Assembly: GCF_019175385.1 (NCBI RefSeq)
Contig: NC_083341.1
Span: 91,414,321-91,478,320 of the forward strand
DNA from: Lycium barbarum
Lineage: Eukaryota; Streptophyta; Magnoliopsida; Solanales; Solanaceae
Direction of reading: 5' to 3'
Length of the DNA: 64,000 bases
Part shown: positions 1 through 11,697 of the stretch, one piece after another
Numbering within the stretch: the first letter of the stretch is position 1
Layout of the letters: every line of letters begins with the position of its first letter
Translations under genes and position numbers: made by a program
Notes under the pieces: generated by a model
Seen by the model: the letters and a program-made list of their open reading frames with translations, nothing else
Databases searched by the model: none
Told to the model about the DNA's origin: nothing

Positions 1-289
1 TTTATGTCTTATTTTATTCAGAGACATAGATACTTATGTATTAGTATTCCAGATTTGTACTATATCCCTTATTAGATGCTCTTGTGTTATTCAGACCAGA
101 CCCTGGAGGTATTGTTATTATTCCGCACTATCCTATTACTTCTATATCTATATCGCGAGACTTACGTATTTGTTCTATTCCGTTGCTTATTTCATTCTTT
201 TGTTTATTTATACATTATTCGGTTGAGGGTTCCCTTACCAAGGTGGGAAGGTAAGTGCCCGAACGATTTAGGCAAAATAGGTCGTGACA
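1..289 (+). repeat. 3' end of a Tekay-type LTR
   Basis: The stretch ends in GGTCGTGACA, the same end as the complete solo LTR at 16549-19224, and it aligns by eye with about the last 275 bases of that LTR, including a shared motif GGTAAGTGCCCG near the end. The start lies outside the window. The next five bases, GTTTG (290-294), are the predicted right copy of its target duplication, so this LTR or element was inserted into the Sirevirus LTR that resumes at 290. Whether it is a solo LTR or the end of a full element cannot be seen here. Confidence 0.8.
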
Positions 290-330
290 GTTTGACAATA
301 ATCAAAACACGAATGCACTTGGAATTATCA
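290..330 (-). repeat. Sirevirus 3' LTR stub
   Basis: These 41 bases match 16467-16507, the start of the Sirevirus 5' LTR, with only a few differences. The rest of the 3' LTR was displaced to the left by the Tekay-type LTR ending at 289. Confidence 0.8.
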
Positions 331-357
331 ATTTTCCCCTTTTTGATGATGACAAAC
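331..357 (-). other. Sirevirus polypurine tract
   Basis: On the minus strand this reads as a TTTGTCATCATCAAAAAG block followed by a short G-run, immediately before the 3' LTR start. It is the expected plus-strand priming site for reverse transcription. Confidence 0.75.
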
Positions 358-372
358 TCATAGACTGATGTT

Positions 373-640
373 CCCCCCGAGAACCAGCTTTCCACTAGTT
401 CCCCCTGCGAAGCAGACCATCATTATCAAGGCACCTGCAACATGTTAGCAACATAATACTAATTTCAATTGGAAGTTGACACAATATCATAACATATCAA
501 TCTTCCAGTTCTTCCCCCTTGCTCAGAAAAATTCGACATGTTCAACACAATTATCGTCCCCTGTTCTCCCCCCTTTACATGTTCAGCACAATTGTATTCC
601 CCCACTTGTTCCCCCTTACATGTTAAGCAAAATTGTCTTC
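373..640 (-). repeat. Multiple polypurine tracts with a 41-bp tandem repeat
   Basis: At least six runs of five to seven C on the + strand (G on the sense strand) lie upstream of the final polypurine tract. From 536 they fall in a tandem repeat of period 41: units begin with ACATGTT at 536, 577 and 618, each followed by a CACAATT-like block and a C-run. The third unit is cut at 640 by Tekay-1 and its C-run resumes at 11594. Arrays of such tracts are characteristic of Sireviruses. Confidence 0.7.
636..640. other. Target site duplication, left copy (Tekay-1)
   Basis: TCTTC lies directly before the LTR start at 641 and recurs at 11589-11593 directly after the LTR end. It is a perfect five-base duplication. 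Confidence 0.95.
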
Positions 641-1155
641 TGTCACGACCCAGCCCCGTGGGCCGCGACTGGCACCCTACTTGGGCACCCAGACTGATTC
701 ACATATCCAGTTATCAAACCCAAATTTAACTCAAATTTCATAATAGCCACTTTAAACATAATTCAAATCAAGACTTGTCTTAAGCGGTCACGCGTACCAA
801 AAATATCATATCAGAACAGAAGGGAGCGGCGGAATGCACATCGCCGGTCACATGTACAAATATAAACATAAGGGCCATTTTGGCCACCATAACAGACGGA
901 CCGCATTAAGACACAAATCATAGCCAAAACAGACACATATAGGACTCTCGACCCACATATATGACTACAGGCCTCTACAAATACAAAACGAAGACATATG
1001 ACGGGACAGGGCCCCGCCGTACCCAAATAGTCCGATATACAGAAGTATATACATAGCAAAAGATGTATGTACCAAAAGTGGGCTCCGGGTCAAGAGGGAG
1101 CACTCCGAAATAGCAGAAAGTGGAGCCTACAGTAGTGGATCACCGGTGTCTGTAC

Positions 1156-1212
1156 CTGCGGGCATGAAACGCAGCCCCCGAAGAAAGGGGGTCAGTACGA
1201 AAGATGTACTGA
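1156..1212 (-). other. Three-hairpin row in the Tekay-1 LTR
   Basis: On the sense strand three short stem-loops follow each other: CAGTAC/GTACTG with a seven-base loop, CCCCC/GGGGG with loop TTTCTTC, and CTGCG/CGCAG with a nine-base loop. The same row is present in the other LTR copy at about 9212-9268, where the G side of the middle stem has lost one G. Function is unknown; position in the second half of the LTR would put it in the transcript leader or tail. Confidence 0.6.
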
Positions 1213-3208
1213 GTATGTAAAGCATAGAGTACAGAAATATAAGCCACAACTGAAAACAAACAGGATACAAAAGGGAAATACTGAACGGTATATCAAAATC
1301 TGTACTGAAAACATATATACATAATGCAGATAGAATCATGCAAAAGCTCAGGAACGTGGTCACCACTCCGAAGCTGGTGCCACACACAGCATAACACCAG
1401 AAGGTTCAAATCTCCGTACATCCCCAAACACACATATCATCATAGCATATCACCAGCCATATCACAACATAACTCCAAACGGAACCCGGCCCAATGGCGA
1501 GGTCTCGGGAACCGTAACACAGCATACGGCCGAATTTATCATAGCGCGCACGAACCATAACCGGCCCGGGAACCGGTGAACGAAGTCATAATAAAGGCAC
1601 GAGCAGAGTCGTGAGCAAATAATGCAATTTATATATTAAAACACCTTTTGAATCTCAACAAAATCATATGCTAATTCAACGGTCAATACGGGGCTCATTT
1701 CACAATAGTATTTCCAAAATGATATTTATAGCTCAAAATATAATTTCGAATATTACGGCAATCAAGACATTATTTTAGGATGGCCAGATTCATTAACGAA
1801 TATTCTTTGCCGACGTTATACAAAAATGAGCATAATAGAGTAAACAAAGGAATCTCGGGATTAGCGGGCCCACCTCGGGTCAAGTCGAGGTAGCGGACAT
1901 GAATCACGGACATTCGGGGTCTATGGGATCATACATGGAGGTTTCGAAGCGATCAGATTACATTTACAAAAGTTTCGGACATTTGATCACTTTTCAACAA
2001 AATATGACTTTTATAGTTCAATTCAATTGAATGAATAGTGCTCGATTTCCAATTCGGATTTCCATGAATAGAGTTGCCTCCGGGGCTAAAAACAAATGAC
2101 CTAGTATACCTAGGACATGCCAAAAAAAGGAATGGGAAGCCTTACATGCCTTATAAGCGTCCCACGCTCGTCAAAACTCAAATCCCGTTTCGCTCAGAAT
2201 CTACAAATGGTTAAAGTTACCAATTAGAAATTGCGAGACTTTAAGAATTCACTTAACTTCATATTTGTGTACCGAAATTTCGGCAGCACTTCCCCTATAC
2301 ATATAACATCCTCGAGGCTTAGCTCGGCTCAATATATCATCAACAACAACCCACAATACCAAAGACATCACAAATCACAACAGAATAGGTTCTAGCATCA
2401 ATATTCTTCCTTTCTACATAAAGCGACAACTTCCATTCAAACTCCACAATATCAACTAATATCAACATTATCATATTCATTCACTCATTCAAGGTTTTTC
2501 AAACGTATTCCAATAATATTCCATGCAATATACATGAATTCAAGTAATCCGCCAATTTCCACATTCTATCCAAAACTTCCACAAATGCGACAAACCTACC
2601 AACTCGCATCGTTTTCATCCAAATTCATTAACAACAACATTAATTCACATTTAAAGTCTTACTTTCACAATTATATAAGAATATACAAAAATCATATAAT
2701 TTCCCATAAAAACCCGCAACCATCTTCAATGCCAATTCAACTCGCTAAACATTCATTTACGTCATAAATGCCACAACGACGCAACTAACAAACTAAACAA
2801 AATCAAATTCACCTCCCCTTCCACACCAACATGGCTCACGGCCAAACACACCCTTCACACACACACACACGGCCATGCTCAACACAACACAATTCCGTAA
2901 TCTTCATGTAACTTTAATCACTAACACACATATACCCATTCCATAACATAACAACATAGAAATCTTACCTCTTTCTTAAAATTCCGATTTGCCGCAAACG
3001 TCGCTCTTTTGCCAAACTAATTGTATCACGTCGGAGAGCGTCTTGAACTTACTACAAATACGAGAGGAACAAGATTTTATGATCACAATCAAAGGCTAGA
3101 ATATTTTTTTTTCTTTTCTAAGGGGTTCGGTCGAGAGGCCTTTGAGGTGCTCTCTAGATTTTTTTTTTTTGTTTTGATGTTCTAGCACTCTCTATAGATA
3201 AACATGGA

Positions 3209-3258
3209 TTTATACAAGCTTGATTAAATGGTCACATGTAATTCACATGACCATTTAA
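3209..3258 (-). promoter_or_regulatory. Tekay-1 LTR core promoter: TATA box with upstream dyad
   Basis: Sense-strand TATAAATCC (TATA at 3209-3214) is preceded by an inverted repeat with 11-base perfect arms, TTAAATGGTCA at 3224-3234 and TGACCATTTAA at 3248-3258, spacer 13. The same arrangement occurs in the other LTR (arms within 11276-11310, TATA at 11261-11266). The promoter role is inferred from position. Confidence 0.55.
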
Positions 3259-3536
3259 ATGAGCTTGGGCCATGGCCTTTGGCTGGCTACCCCTCTACTT
3301 GGGCTTCAATTTTTCTTCAAATTTTTCTTGGCCCAATTCGTTGAAATCTCGTTTTGAAATTCCCGAAACTAATTTCCGAAACTCCAACTCTCACCCTCGG
3401 CCTTCCCCGATGCCTTTGTACCAATACTTTCATAAACGACATAGGCATATTAACTAAAATAAAATTATTGCCTTATAACACACAAGTCTTAATTATTTTC
3501 AAGATTTCCAATTATGCGAAAACACGGGACATAACA

Positions 3537-3550
3537 TTCTCCCCCCCTTT
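3537..3550 (-). other. Tekay-1 polypurine tract
   Basis: On the sense strand it reads AAAGGGGGGGAGAA, directly before the 3' LTR start TGTTATGTCC. It is the expected plus-strand primer. Confidence 0.9.
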
Positions 3551-3651
3551 AGAACATTCATCCCCGAATGTTAAATTAGTCTCATAAGCATAACGGGAGT
3601 CTCTCTTAATAGATAGCACACGTAATTTATTCGTCAATTAATACAACAAAC

Positions 3652-6600
3652 TTAAAAGTTTAAATTACCTGTGGGCGTAGAAAATAAGTGGGGGTATTTC
3701 TTCTTCATCTCATCCTCTGCCTCCCAGGTCATTTCTTCCCGGTTGTTGTTGCGCCACAGGACTTTAACAGAAGGCACCTCCTTAGTGCGTAGTTTCCTGA
3801 CCTGTCGATCCAGAATAGTTATAGGCTGCTCTTCATAAGACAAATACTCCGTTACCTGGATATCATCCACTGGAAATATTCTGGAAGGATCACCGATACA
3901 TTTTCGCAGCATGGACACGTGAAATACCGGGTGTACTGCCTCCAAATCGGATGGCAAGTCTAGCTCATAGGCGACCTCGCCTATCTTCCGAATGATCTGA
4001 TATGGACCGATATACCGCGGACTCAGCTTACCCTTCTTACCAAATCTCATAACACCCTTCATAGGCGACACCTTCAAAAATACCCAGTCGCCAATCTGGA
4101 ACTCTAATGGTCGACGTCGTCTGTCTGCATATGCTTTCTGTCGACTCTGTGCAGCCAATAATCGCTCCCGAATAAGTTTTACTTTATCCATTGCTTCCTG
4201 GATCACATCTGGTCCTATTAATTTAGTCTCGCCCACGTCGAACCAACCAATAGGAGATCTGCATTTTCTGCCATAAAGTGCTTCGTACGGTGCCATCTGA
4301 ATGCTGGAGTGATAACTATTATTATAAGCAAATTCAATAAGCGGAAAATGATCATCCCAGCTGCCTCTGAAATCAATAATGCAGGCCCGCAACATATCTT
4401 CCAGCGTCTGAATAGTGCGCTCGGCCTGCCCGTCGGACTGAGGATGAAAAGCTGTACTGAGGCTCACCTGAGTCCCTAATCCCTCCTGAAATGACCTCCA
4501 GAAATTTGCCGTAAATTGGGCACCTCGGTCAGTAATAATAGATACAGGGACTCCGTGAAGCCTGACTACTTCTCTGATATATAATCTAGCATAGTCCTCA
4601 GCCGAAAAAGTAGTCCGGACTGGAAGAAAATTGGCTGATTTCGTCAATCTGTCAACAATAACCCAAATAGAATCATACCTGCGTGGAGTGCGCGGTAACC
4701 CAACAACGAAATCCATATTAATCATCTCCCATTTCCAGGCTGGAATTTCCATCTCCTGTAATAATCCACCGGGCTTCTGATGTTCAATTTTAACTTGTTG
4801 ACAATTCGGGCACTGACCAACGAACTCAGCAATATCTTTCTTCATACCGTCCCACCAATACAAACACCTGAGATCATGATACATTTTAGTGGAACCAGGA
4901 TGAACAGAATACCGTGCATTATGCGCCTCGCCCATGATCTGTCGCCGTAGGCCTGCAACATCCGGTACACAGAGTCTGCCTTCATATAATAATACCCCTT
5001 CAGGCGAAATTCTAAACGGAGTCTTTTCTTTATTAAGAGCCACATCTCTGTACTGAACCAGAATAAGATCTTCAAACTGTCGCTGCTTTACTTCTTCTAC
5101 AATAGATGATTCAGCAACTGCACGAACAGAAATCACAGAATATCTAGAATCTGCCAAACGAACTCCAAGGCTGGCCAACTGATGAATTTCACGAACCAAA
5201 TCCTTCTTACCAGGTGGTACGTCAGCCAAACTGCCCATATACTTGCGGCTAAGTGCATCCGCTACCACATTAGCTTTCCCAGGATGGTACAGAATGTCAA
5301 CGTCATAATCTTTCAACAATTCAAGCCATCTTCTCTGCCGCAAATTCAGTTCTTTCCATTTAAAAATATACTGGAGACTCTTGTCGTCCGTATAGATGTC
5401 CACATGGACCCCATATAAATAATGCCGCCAAATTTTCAAAGCATGAATCACCGCGGCTAACTCAAGATCATGAGTGGGATAATTCTTCTCGTGCGGCCTG
5501 AGCTGCCGGGAAGCATAGGCTATAACTCGACCGTGCTGCATCAACACGCAACCTATCCCAATACCAGAGGCATCACAATAGACAACATACCCATCTGATC
5601 CTTCTGGAAGAGCTAATACTGGTGCTGTAATTAATTTTTCTTTCAACGTCTGGAAGCTGCGCTCGCAGGCATCAGTCCACTGAAATTTCGCTGCTTTCTG
5701 AGTAAGCTTCGTTTGTGGTGCTGCTATAGAAGAAAATTTCTCCACGAACCTTCGGTAATATCCGGCTAACCCCAGAAAACTGCGTACCTCTGTCGGTGTA
5801 GTACGCCTGGGCCAATTCTGTACAGCTTCAATCTTCTGCGTATCGACCCGAATACCATCTGCTCCGACACTATGCCCCAACAATGCCACAGAAGTTAACC
5901 AGAATTCACATTTGGAAAATTTAGCATATAATTTTTGTTGCCGAAGAATGCCAAGTACGGTTCTCAAATGATCTGAATGCTCCTCTGCTGATCGTGAATA
6001 AATCAAAATATCATCAATAAGCACAATCACGAACATATCCAGGAAAGGCCGAAATACCCGATTCATCAAATCCATGAATACCGCCGGAGCATTAGTCAGC
6101 CCGAAAGGCATCATTCTGAATTCATAATGCCCGTACCGGGTCCTGAAAGCAGTCTTTGGGATATCTGATTCTCGCACTCGCACCTGATGATAACCTGAGC
6201 GCAAATCTATCTTTGAAAAATATTTGGAACCCTGCAACTGATCAAACAAATCATCAATCCAGGGGAGGGGATATTTATTCTTTATAGTCACCTTATTTAA
6301 TTGCCGATAATCAATACACATTCGCAGTGACCCATCTTTCTTTCTTACAAATAATACCGGCGCTCCCCAGGGTGATGTACTGGGTCTAATAAAGCCTTTA
6401 TCTAACAGATCTTTCAGCTGCTCTTTCAATTCCTTCAACTCAGCCGGTGCCATTCTGTATGGAGGAATAGATATAGGCTGCGTATCCGGCAACAAGTCTA
6501 TAGTGAAATCTATCTCCCTTTCAGGCGGAAGACCCGGAAGCTCATCTGGGAACACATCTGGGAATTCATTAACAACTGGAACAGACTGAAGAGTAGGTGT

Positions 6601-8493
6601 CTCGGCTGTAGTATCGTGCACACGAACCAGATGGTAGATATAACCTTTCTGAATCATCTTCTTAGCCTTGAGGTACGAAATAAACTTACCCCTCGGCGAT
6701 GCTGTAGACCCGAACCACTCTATAACTGGTTCCCCTGGGAACTGAAAACGGACTACCTTTTTCTGGCAGTCAACATTAGCATAACAGGAAGCTAACCATT
6801 CCATACCCATAATGACATCGAATTCCAGCATATCTAACTCTACCAAATCAGCTTTTGTGCAGCGATCATATATAGTCACAGAACAATCCCTATATACATG
6901 CCTCGCTATAATACAGCCCCCAACCGGTGTAGCCACTTCAAATGGCTCTATAGGCTCAGACACTATCCCAATTTTACTAGCAACGAGCGGGGAAATATAT
7001 GATAAAGTAGAACCAGGATCAATCAGTGCATATACAGATCTGGAGAAAACCAGTAATGTACCTGTGACGACATTAGGCGAAGCCTCCTGGTCCTGGCGAC
7101 TGGCTAAGGCATATATGCGGTTCGAGGGACCGCTAGAACCTGAAGCGCTGCCACGGCCTCGACCGCGTCCCGCCGGTGCCGGCATACCTCGCCCCGCAGG
7201 GCGTACAACTGATGGAGCAGATGATGAACCAGCGGCTGATCCCGTCGGCTGAGCTACACTACCCGAACCGCTTGCCAACGGACAATCTCGCATAATATGG
7301 CCCTGATCGCCGCATGAAAAACAAGCTCCAGTAACTCGATAACACTCCCCTGGATGTGATTTCCCGCAGTGAGAACAACGGGGCCTGGGTGGTCTGGGCT
7401 GGCTGGGACCTCTGGGTATCTGTGAACCTGACGCTCTGGAGCTCTGACCGGCCCCAGACGGTCTTACACTATCAAATCTCCTGCCAGCCGACTGTGTACC
7501 CCGGCCTGACGGAGGAAAGTGTCTGCCTGACTGCTGCTGCTGAGGCTGTCCGCCTCGAGAATCTCCGGAATAGCCTGCGGATCTGGCCCTCTTGGGCGGC
7601 CTCCTGTCCCGATCTCTGCTGGAATGATCAGCTCTATGTCGGTCCTCCATACCCAGGGCATAAGCCTGTAGTCGGGCAATGTCCATGTTTGTCTGCAATG
7701 CCACCGCCATACAACCATCAATCAAGTAGCGGTCTAACCCCATCACATATCTGTGCATCCGATCGGCCATATCTGCTACTATGGCAGGCGCATACCGGGC
7801 CAAAGAATCAAACTCCATATTGTACTCACGAACGCTCCGACCCCTCTGCTGCAGATGCAAAAATGGGTCAACCCGCGCCCGCCGTAACTCTGGGGGCAAA
7901 AAGTGGCGAGTGAAAGCAGTCACGAACTCGTCCCAAGTAGCTGGGGGAGCACCCTCACCCCTGGATAGCCCCCAGGACTCGTAGCAGTTAGCAGCAACAT
8001 CCCGCAATCTGTGCGCGGCCAACTCGACAGACTCGGTCTCTGAAGCCCTGACCAAGTCTAATGAGCGCCGCATCCCCCGAATAAAGTCGTGGGGGTCCTC
8101 GTCGGGTTTAGACCCGAAAAACTCTGGGGGGCCACATAATAGAAACTCTCGAACCCTCAGGCTGTCACGCCTGTCGTCATCATCATCATCTCTCCGCCCG
8201 CGTCTGCGAGCCTGCCCCGCTACCAACGTAGTCAACAACTGCACGACCTCTCTCAGTGTCCTGTCCTCCGCCCCTGGCTGAGGAGCTGGAGGCTCGGGTG
8301 CGGGTACTCGGGCCTCTGGAGCTACTGATGGACCTGCTCCGGGCTCTACCGGTGGTGGTGTAGCGGATCCCTCTGAATGGGGCACAACCTCGGGCAAATC
8401 ATAAACACGAGCCCGGGTAACTCGCTGTGCCTGACTGGTCCCTGCTATCCCTGCCTTGCCCTTCTGGGCCGCCGTTGCCTTCTTCGGAGGCAT
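3652..8493 (-). CDS. gag-pol: Intact gag-pol polyprotein of Tekay-1
   Basis: One uninterrupted frame of 1613 codons encoding capsid, protease, reverse transcriptase, RNase H and integrase for retrotransposition. The first ATG is at 8493; an in-frame GTG one codon earlier is not needed. Residues counted from that ATG: capsid-like gag about 110-260; basic, Gly/Ser/Arg-rich linker; zinc knuckle CX2CX4HX4C at 391-404 with a CX2C-H-C variant just before it; protease with DPGST at 492-496, where the usual DSG/DTG has Pro in the middle; reverse transcriptase about 710-880 with catalytic IDD at 826-828; RNase H with D974, E1011 and D1036; integrase zinc finger H1198, H1206, C1228, C1231 and catalytic D1261, D1322, E1358 (DX35E); chromodomain-like tail about 1545-1604, which in this lineage targets integration to chromatin. 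All catalytic residues are present. A start, primer site and LTR upstream fit expression from the right-hand LTR. Confidence 0.95.
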   Translation of the reverse strand: MPPKKATAAQKGKAGIAGTSQAQRVTRARVYDLPEVVPHSEGSATPPPVEPGAGPSVAPEARVPAPEPPAPQPGAEDRTLREVVQLLTTLVAGQARRRGRRDDDDDDRRDSLRVREFLLCGPPEFFGSKPDEDPHDFIRGMRRSLDLVRASETESVELAAHRLRDVAANCYESWGLSRGEGAPPATWDEFVTAFTRHFLPPELRRARVDPFLHLQQRGRSVREYNMEFDSLARYAPAIVADMADRMHRYVMGLDRYLIDGCMAVALQTNMDIARLQAYALGMEDRHRADHSSRDRDRRPPKRARSAGYSGDSRGGQPQQQQSGRHFPPSGRGTQSAGRRFDSVRPSGAGQSSRASGSQIPRGPSQPRPPRPRCSHCGKSHPGECYRVTGACFSCGDQGHIMRDCPLASGSGSVAQPTGSAAGSSSAPSVVRPAGRGMPAPAGRGRGRGSASGSSGPSNRIYALASRQDQEASPNVVTGTLLVFSRSVYALIDPGSTLSYISPLVASKIGIVSEPIEPFEVATPVGGCIIARHVYRDCSVTIYDRCTKADLVELDMLEFDVIMGMEWLASCYANVDCQKKVVRFQFPGEPVIEWFGSTASPRGKFISYLKAKKMIQKGYIYHLVRVHDTTAETPTLQSVPVVNEFPDVFPDELPGLPPEREIDFTIDLLPDTQPISIPPYRMAPAELKELKEQLKDLLDKGFIRPSTSPWGAPVLFVRKKDGSLRMCIDYRQLNKVTIKNKYPLPWIDDLFDQLQGSKYFSKIDLRSGYHQVRVRESDIPKTAFRTRYGHYEFRMMPFGLTNAPAVFMDLMNRVFRPFLDMFVIVLIDDILIYSRSAEEHSDHLRTVLGILRQQKLYAKFSKCEFWLTSVALLGHSVGADGIRVDTQKIEAVQNWPRRTTPTEVRSFLGLAGYYRRFVEKFSSIAAPQTKLTQKAAKFQWTDACERSFQTLKEKLITAPVLALPEGSDGYVVYCDASGIGIGCVLMQHGRVIAYASRQLRPHEKNYPTHDLELAAVIHALKIWRHYLYGVHVDIYTDDKSLQYIFKWKELNLRQRRWLELLKDYDVDILYHPGKANVVADALSRKYMGSLADVPPGKKDLVREIHQLASLGVRLADSRYSVISVRAVAESSIVEEVKQRQFEDLILVQYRDVALNKEKTPFRISPEGVLLYEGRLCVPDVAGLRRQIMGEAHNARYSVHPGSTKMYHDLRCLYWWDGMKKDIAEFVGQCPNCQQVKIEHQKPGGLLQEMEIPAWKWEMINMDFVVGLPRTPRRYDSIWVIVDRLTKSANFLPVRTTFSAEDYARLYIREVVRLHGVPVSIITDRGAQFTANFWRSFQEGLGTQVSLSTAFHPQSDGQAERTIQTLEDMLRACIIDFRGSWDDHFPLIEFAYNNSYHSSIQMAPYEALYGRKCRSPIGWFDVGETKLIGPDVIQEAMDKVKLIRERLLAAQSRQKAYADRRRRPLEFQIGDWVFLKVSPMKGVMRFGKKGKLSPRYIGPYQIIRKIGEVAYELDLPSDLEAVHPVFHVSMLRKCIGDPSRIFPVDDIQVTEYLSYEEQPITILDRQVRKLRTKEVPSVKVLWRNNNREEMTWEAEDEMKKKYPHLFSTPTGNLNF

Positions 8494-8681
8494 CACTGCA
8501 AAAATAATAACGAATCAGATCAGAATCATCCTAATAGCACAGCTCTATCGCACGATCTAAGATTCCAAAGAAAGGTAACACCCTAAATGCCCTGTAGCCT
8601 CCTGTTTATAGATGTGGTGCACAACACACCGATAAACAAGACTCTACGAGACACGACCTGTAGACATTCCGAGGACAAACC

Positions 8682-8693
8682 GCTCTGATACCA
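8682..8693 (-). other. Tekay-1 primer binding site (initiator-Met tRNA)
   Basis: Sense strand TGGTATCAGAGC, complementary to the 3' end of plant initiator methionine tRNA, a few bases after the 5' LTR end at 8698. Confidence 0.9.
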
Positions 8694-8697
8694 CTTT

Positions 8698-11588
8698 TGT
8701 CACGACCCAGCCCCGTGGGCCGCGACTGGCACCCTACTTGGGCACCCAGACTGATTCACATATCCAGTTATCAAACCCAAATTTAACTCAAATTTCATAA
8801 TAGCCACTTTAAACATAATTCAAATCAAGACTTGTCTTAAGTGGTCACGCGTACCAAAAATATCATATCAGAACAGAAGGGAGCGGCGGAATGCACATCG
8901 CCGGTCACATGTACAAATATAAACATAAGGGCCATTTTGGCCACCATAACAGACGGACCACATTAAGACACAGATCATAGCCAAAACAGACACATATAGG
9001 ACCCTCGACCCACATATATGACTACAGGCCTCTACAAATACAAAACGAAGACATATGACGGGACAGGGCCCCGCCGTACCCAAATAGTCCGATATACAGA
9101 AGTATATACATAGCAAAAGATGTATGTACCAAAAGTGGGCTCCGGGTCAAGAGGGAGCATTCCGAAATAGCAGAAAGTGGAGCGTACAGTAGTGGATCAC
9201 CGGTGTCTGTACCTGCGGGCATGAAACGCAGCCCCCGAAGAAAGGGGTCAGTACGAAAGATGTACTGAGTATGTAAAGCATAGAGTACAGAAATATAAGC
9301 CACAACTGAAAACAAACAGGATACAAAAGGGAAATACTGAACGGTATATCAAAATCTGTACTGAAAACATATATACATAATGCAGATAGAATCATGCAAA
9401 AGCTCAGGAACGTGGTCACCACTCCGACGCTGGTGCCACACACAGCATAACACCAGAAGGTTCAAATCTCCGTACATCCCCAAACACATATATCATCATA
9501 GCATATCACCAGCCATATCACAGCATAACTCCAAACGGAACCCGGCCCTATGGCGAGGTCTCGGGAACCGTAACACAGCATACGACCGAATTTATCATAG
9601 CGCGCACGATCCATAACCGGCCCGGGAACCGGTGAACGAAGTCATAATAAAGGCACGAGCAGAGTCATGAGCAAACAATGCAATTTATATATTAAAACAC
9701 CTTTTGAATCTCAACAAAATCATATGTTAATTCAACGGTCAATACGGGGCTCATTTCACAATAGTATTTCCAAAATGATATTTATAGCTCAAAATATAAT
9801 TTCGAATATTACGGCAATCAAGATAATATTTTAGGATGGCTAGATTCATTAACGAATATTCTTTGCCGACGTTATACAAAAATGAGCATAATAGAGTAAA
9901 CAAAGGAATCTCGGGATTAGCGGGCCCACCTCGGGTCAAGTCGAGGTGGCGGACATGAATCACGGACATTCGGGGTCTATGGGATCATACATGGAGGTTT
10001 CGAAGCGATCAGATTACATTTACAAAATTTTCGGACATTTGATCACTTTTCAACAAAATATGACTTTTATAGTTCAATTCAATTGAATGAATAGTGCTCG
10101 ATTTCCAATTCGGATTTCCATGAATAGAATTGCCTCCGGGGCTAAAAACAAATGACCTGGTATACCTAGGACATGCCAAAAGAAGGAATGGGAAGCCTTA
10201 CATACCTTATAAGCGTCCCACGCTCGTCAAAACTCAAATCCCGTTTCGCTCAGAATCTACAAATGGTTAAAGTTACCAATTAGAAATTGCGAGACTTTAA
10301 GAATTCACTTAACTTCATATTTGTCTACCGAAATTTTGGCAGCACTTCCCCTATACATATAACATCCCCGAGGCTTAGCTCGGCTCAATATATCATCGAC
10401 AACAATCCACAATACCAAAGACATCACAAATCACAACAGAATAGGTTCTAGCATCAATATTCTTCCTTTCTACATAAAGCGACAACTTCCATTCAAACTC
10501 CACAATATCAACTAATATCAACATTATCATATTCATTCACTCATTCAAGGTTATTCAAACGTATTCCAATAATATTCCATGCAATATACATGAATTCAAG
10601 TAATCCGCCAATTTCCACATTCTATCCAAAACTTCCACAAATGCGACAAACCTACCAACTCGCATCGTTTTCATCCAAATTCATTAACAACAACATTAAT
10701 TAACATTTAAAGTCTTACTTTCACAATTATATAAGAATATACAAAAATCATATAATTTCCCATAAAAACCCGCAACCATCTTCAATGCCAATTCAACTCG
10801 CTAAACATTCATTTACGTCATAAATGCCACAACGACGCAACTAACAAACTAAACAAAATCAAATTCACCTCCCCTTCCACACCAACATGGCTCACGGCCA
10901 AACACACCCTTCACACACACACACACGGCCATGCTCAACACAACACAATTCCGTAATCTTCATGTAACTTTAATCACTAACACACATATACCCATTCCAT
11001 AACATAACAACATAGAAATCTTACCTCTTTCTTAAAATTCCGATTTGCCGCAAACGTCGCTCTTTTGCCAAACTAATTGTATCACGTCGGAGAGCGTCTT
11101 GAACTTATTACAAATACGAGAGGAACAAGATTTTATGATCACAATCAAAGGCTAGAATTTGTTTTCTTTTCTAAGGGGTTCGGCCGAGAGGCCTTTGAGG
11201 TGCTCTCTAGAATTTTTTTTTTGTTTTGATGTTCTAGCACTCTCTATAGATAAACATGGATTTATACAAGCTTGATTAAATGGTCACATGTAATTCACAT
11301 GACCATTTAAATGAGCTTGGGCCATGGCCTTTGGCCGGCTACCCCTCTACTTGGGCTTCAATTTTTCTTCAAATTTTTCTTGGCCCAATTCGTTGAAATC
11401 TCGTTTTGAAATTCCCGAAACTAATTTCCGAAACTCCAACTCTCACCCTCGGTCTTCCCCGATGCCTTTGTACCAATACTTTCATAAACGACATAGGCAT
11501 ATTAACTAAAATCAAATTATTGCCTTATAACACACAAGTCTTAATTATTTTCAAGATTTCCAATTATGCGAAAACACGGGACATAACA
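8698..11588 (-). repeat. Tekay-1 5' LTR
   Basis: Length 2891, same ends as the left LTR. It would drive transcription leftward into gag-pol. Hairpin row at about 9212-9268; TATA with dyad at 11261-11310. The right target duplication TCTTC follows at 11589-11593. Confidence 0.95.
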
Positions 11589-11697
11589 TCTTCCCCCTTA
11601 ATAATGCATGTTACCTTACAATTATATCTTACCCCTTTTGGCATTGCCCGAAACCTGGTTCTTTCGATCGTTCAGCCTGTGCATTTTCCTCTTTGAG

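Larger units (their letters stand above)
641..3536 (-). repeat. Tekay-1 3' LTR
   Basis: Begins TGTCACGACC and ends GACATAACA on the + strand, so it has TG...CA ends on either strand. Length is 2896. It matches 8698-11588 almost base for base. It holds the hairpin row near 1156-1211 and the dyad upstream of a TATA box near 3224. The long open frames in it have no protein similarity and are LTR shadows. Confidence 0.95.
641..11588 (-). mobile_element. Tekay-1: complete Ty3/gypsy chromovirus (Tekay/Del type)
   Basis: A complete element in minus orientation: two LTRs of about 2.9 kb, polypurine tract at 3537-3550, intact gag-pol at 3652-8493, primer site for initiator-Met tRNA at 8682-8693, and a perfect TCTTC target duplication. 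The LTRs differ by roughly 40-50 substitutions over 2.9 kb by my hand count (about 1.5%), so the insertion is recent. At a commonly used grass rate of 1.3e-8 per site per year this would be of the order of half a million years. It lies inside the Sirevirus polypurine array. An intact frame, intact primer sites and near-identical LTRs mean it may still be able to move. Confidence 0.95.

Noticed and set aside
6812..7913. Open frames of 146 and 185 codons on the + strand
   Set aside because: Antisense shadows of the intact Tekay-1 gag-pol; GC-rich gag sequence opens the opposite frames.
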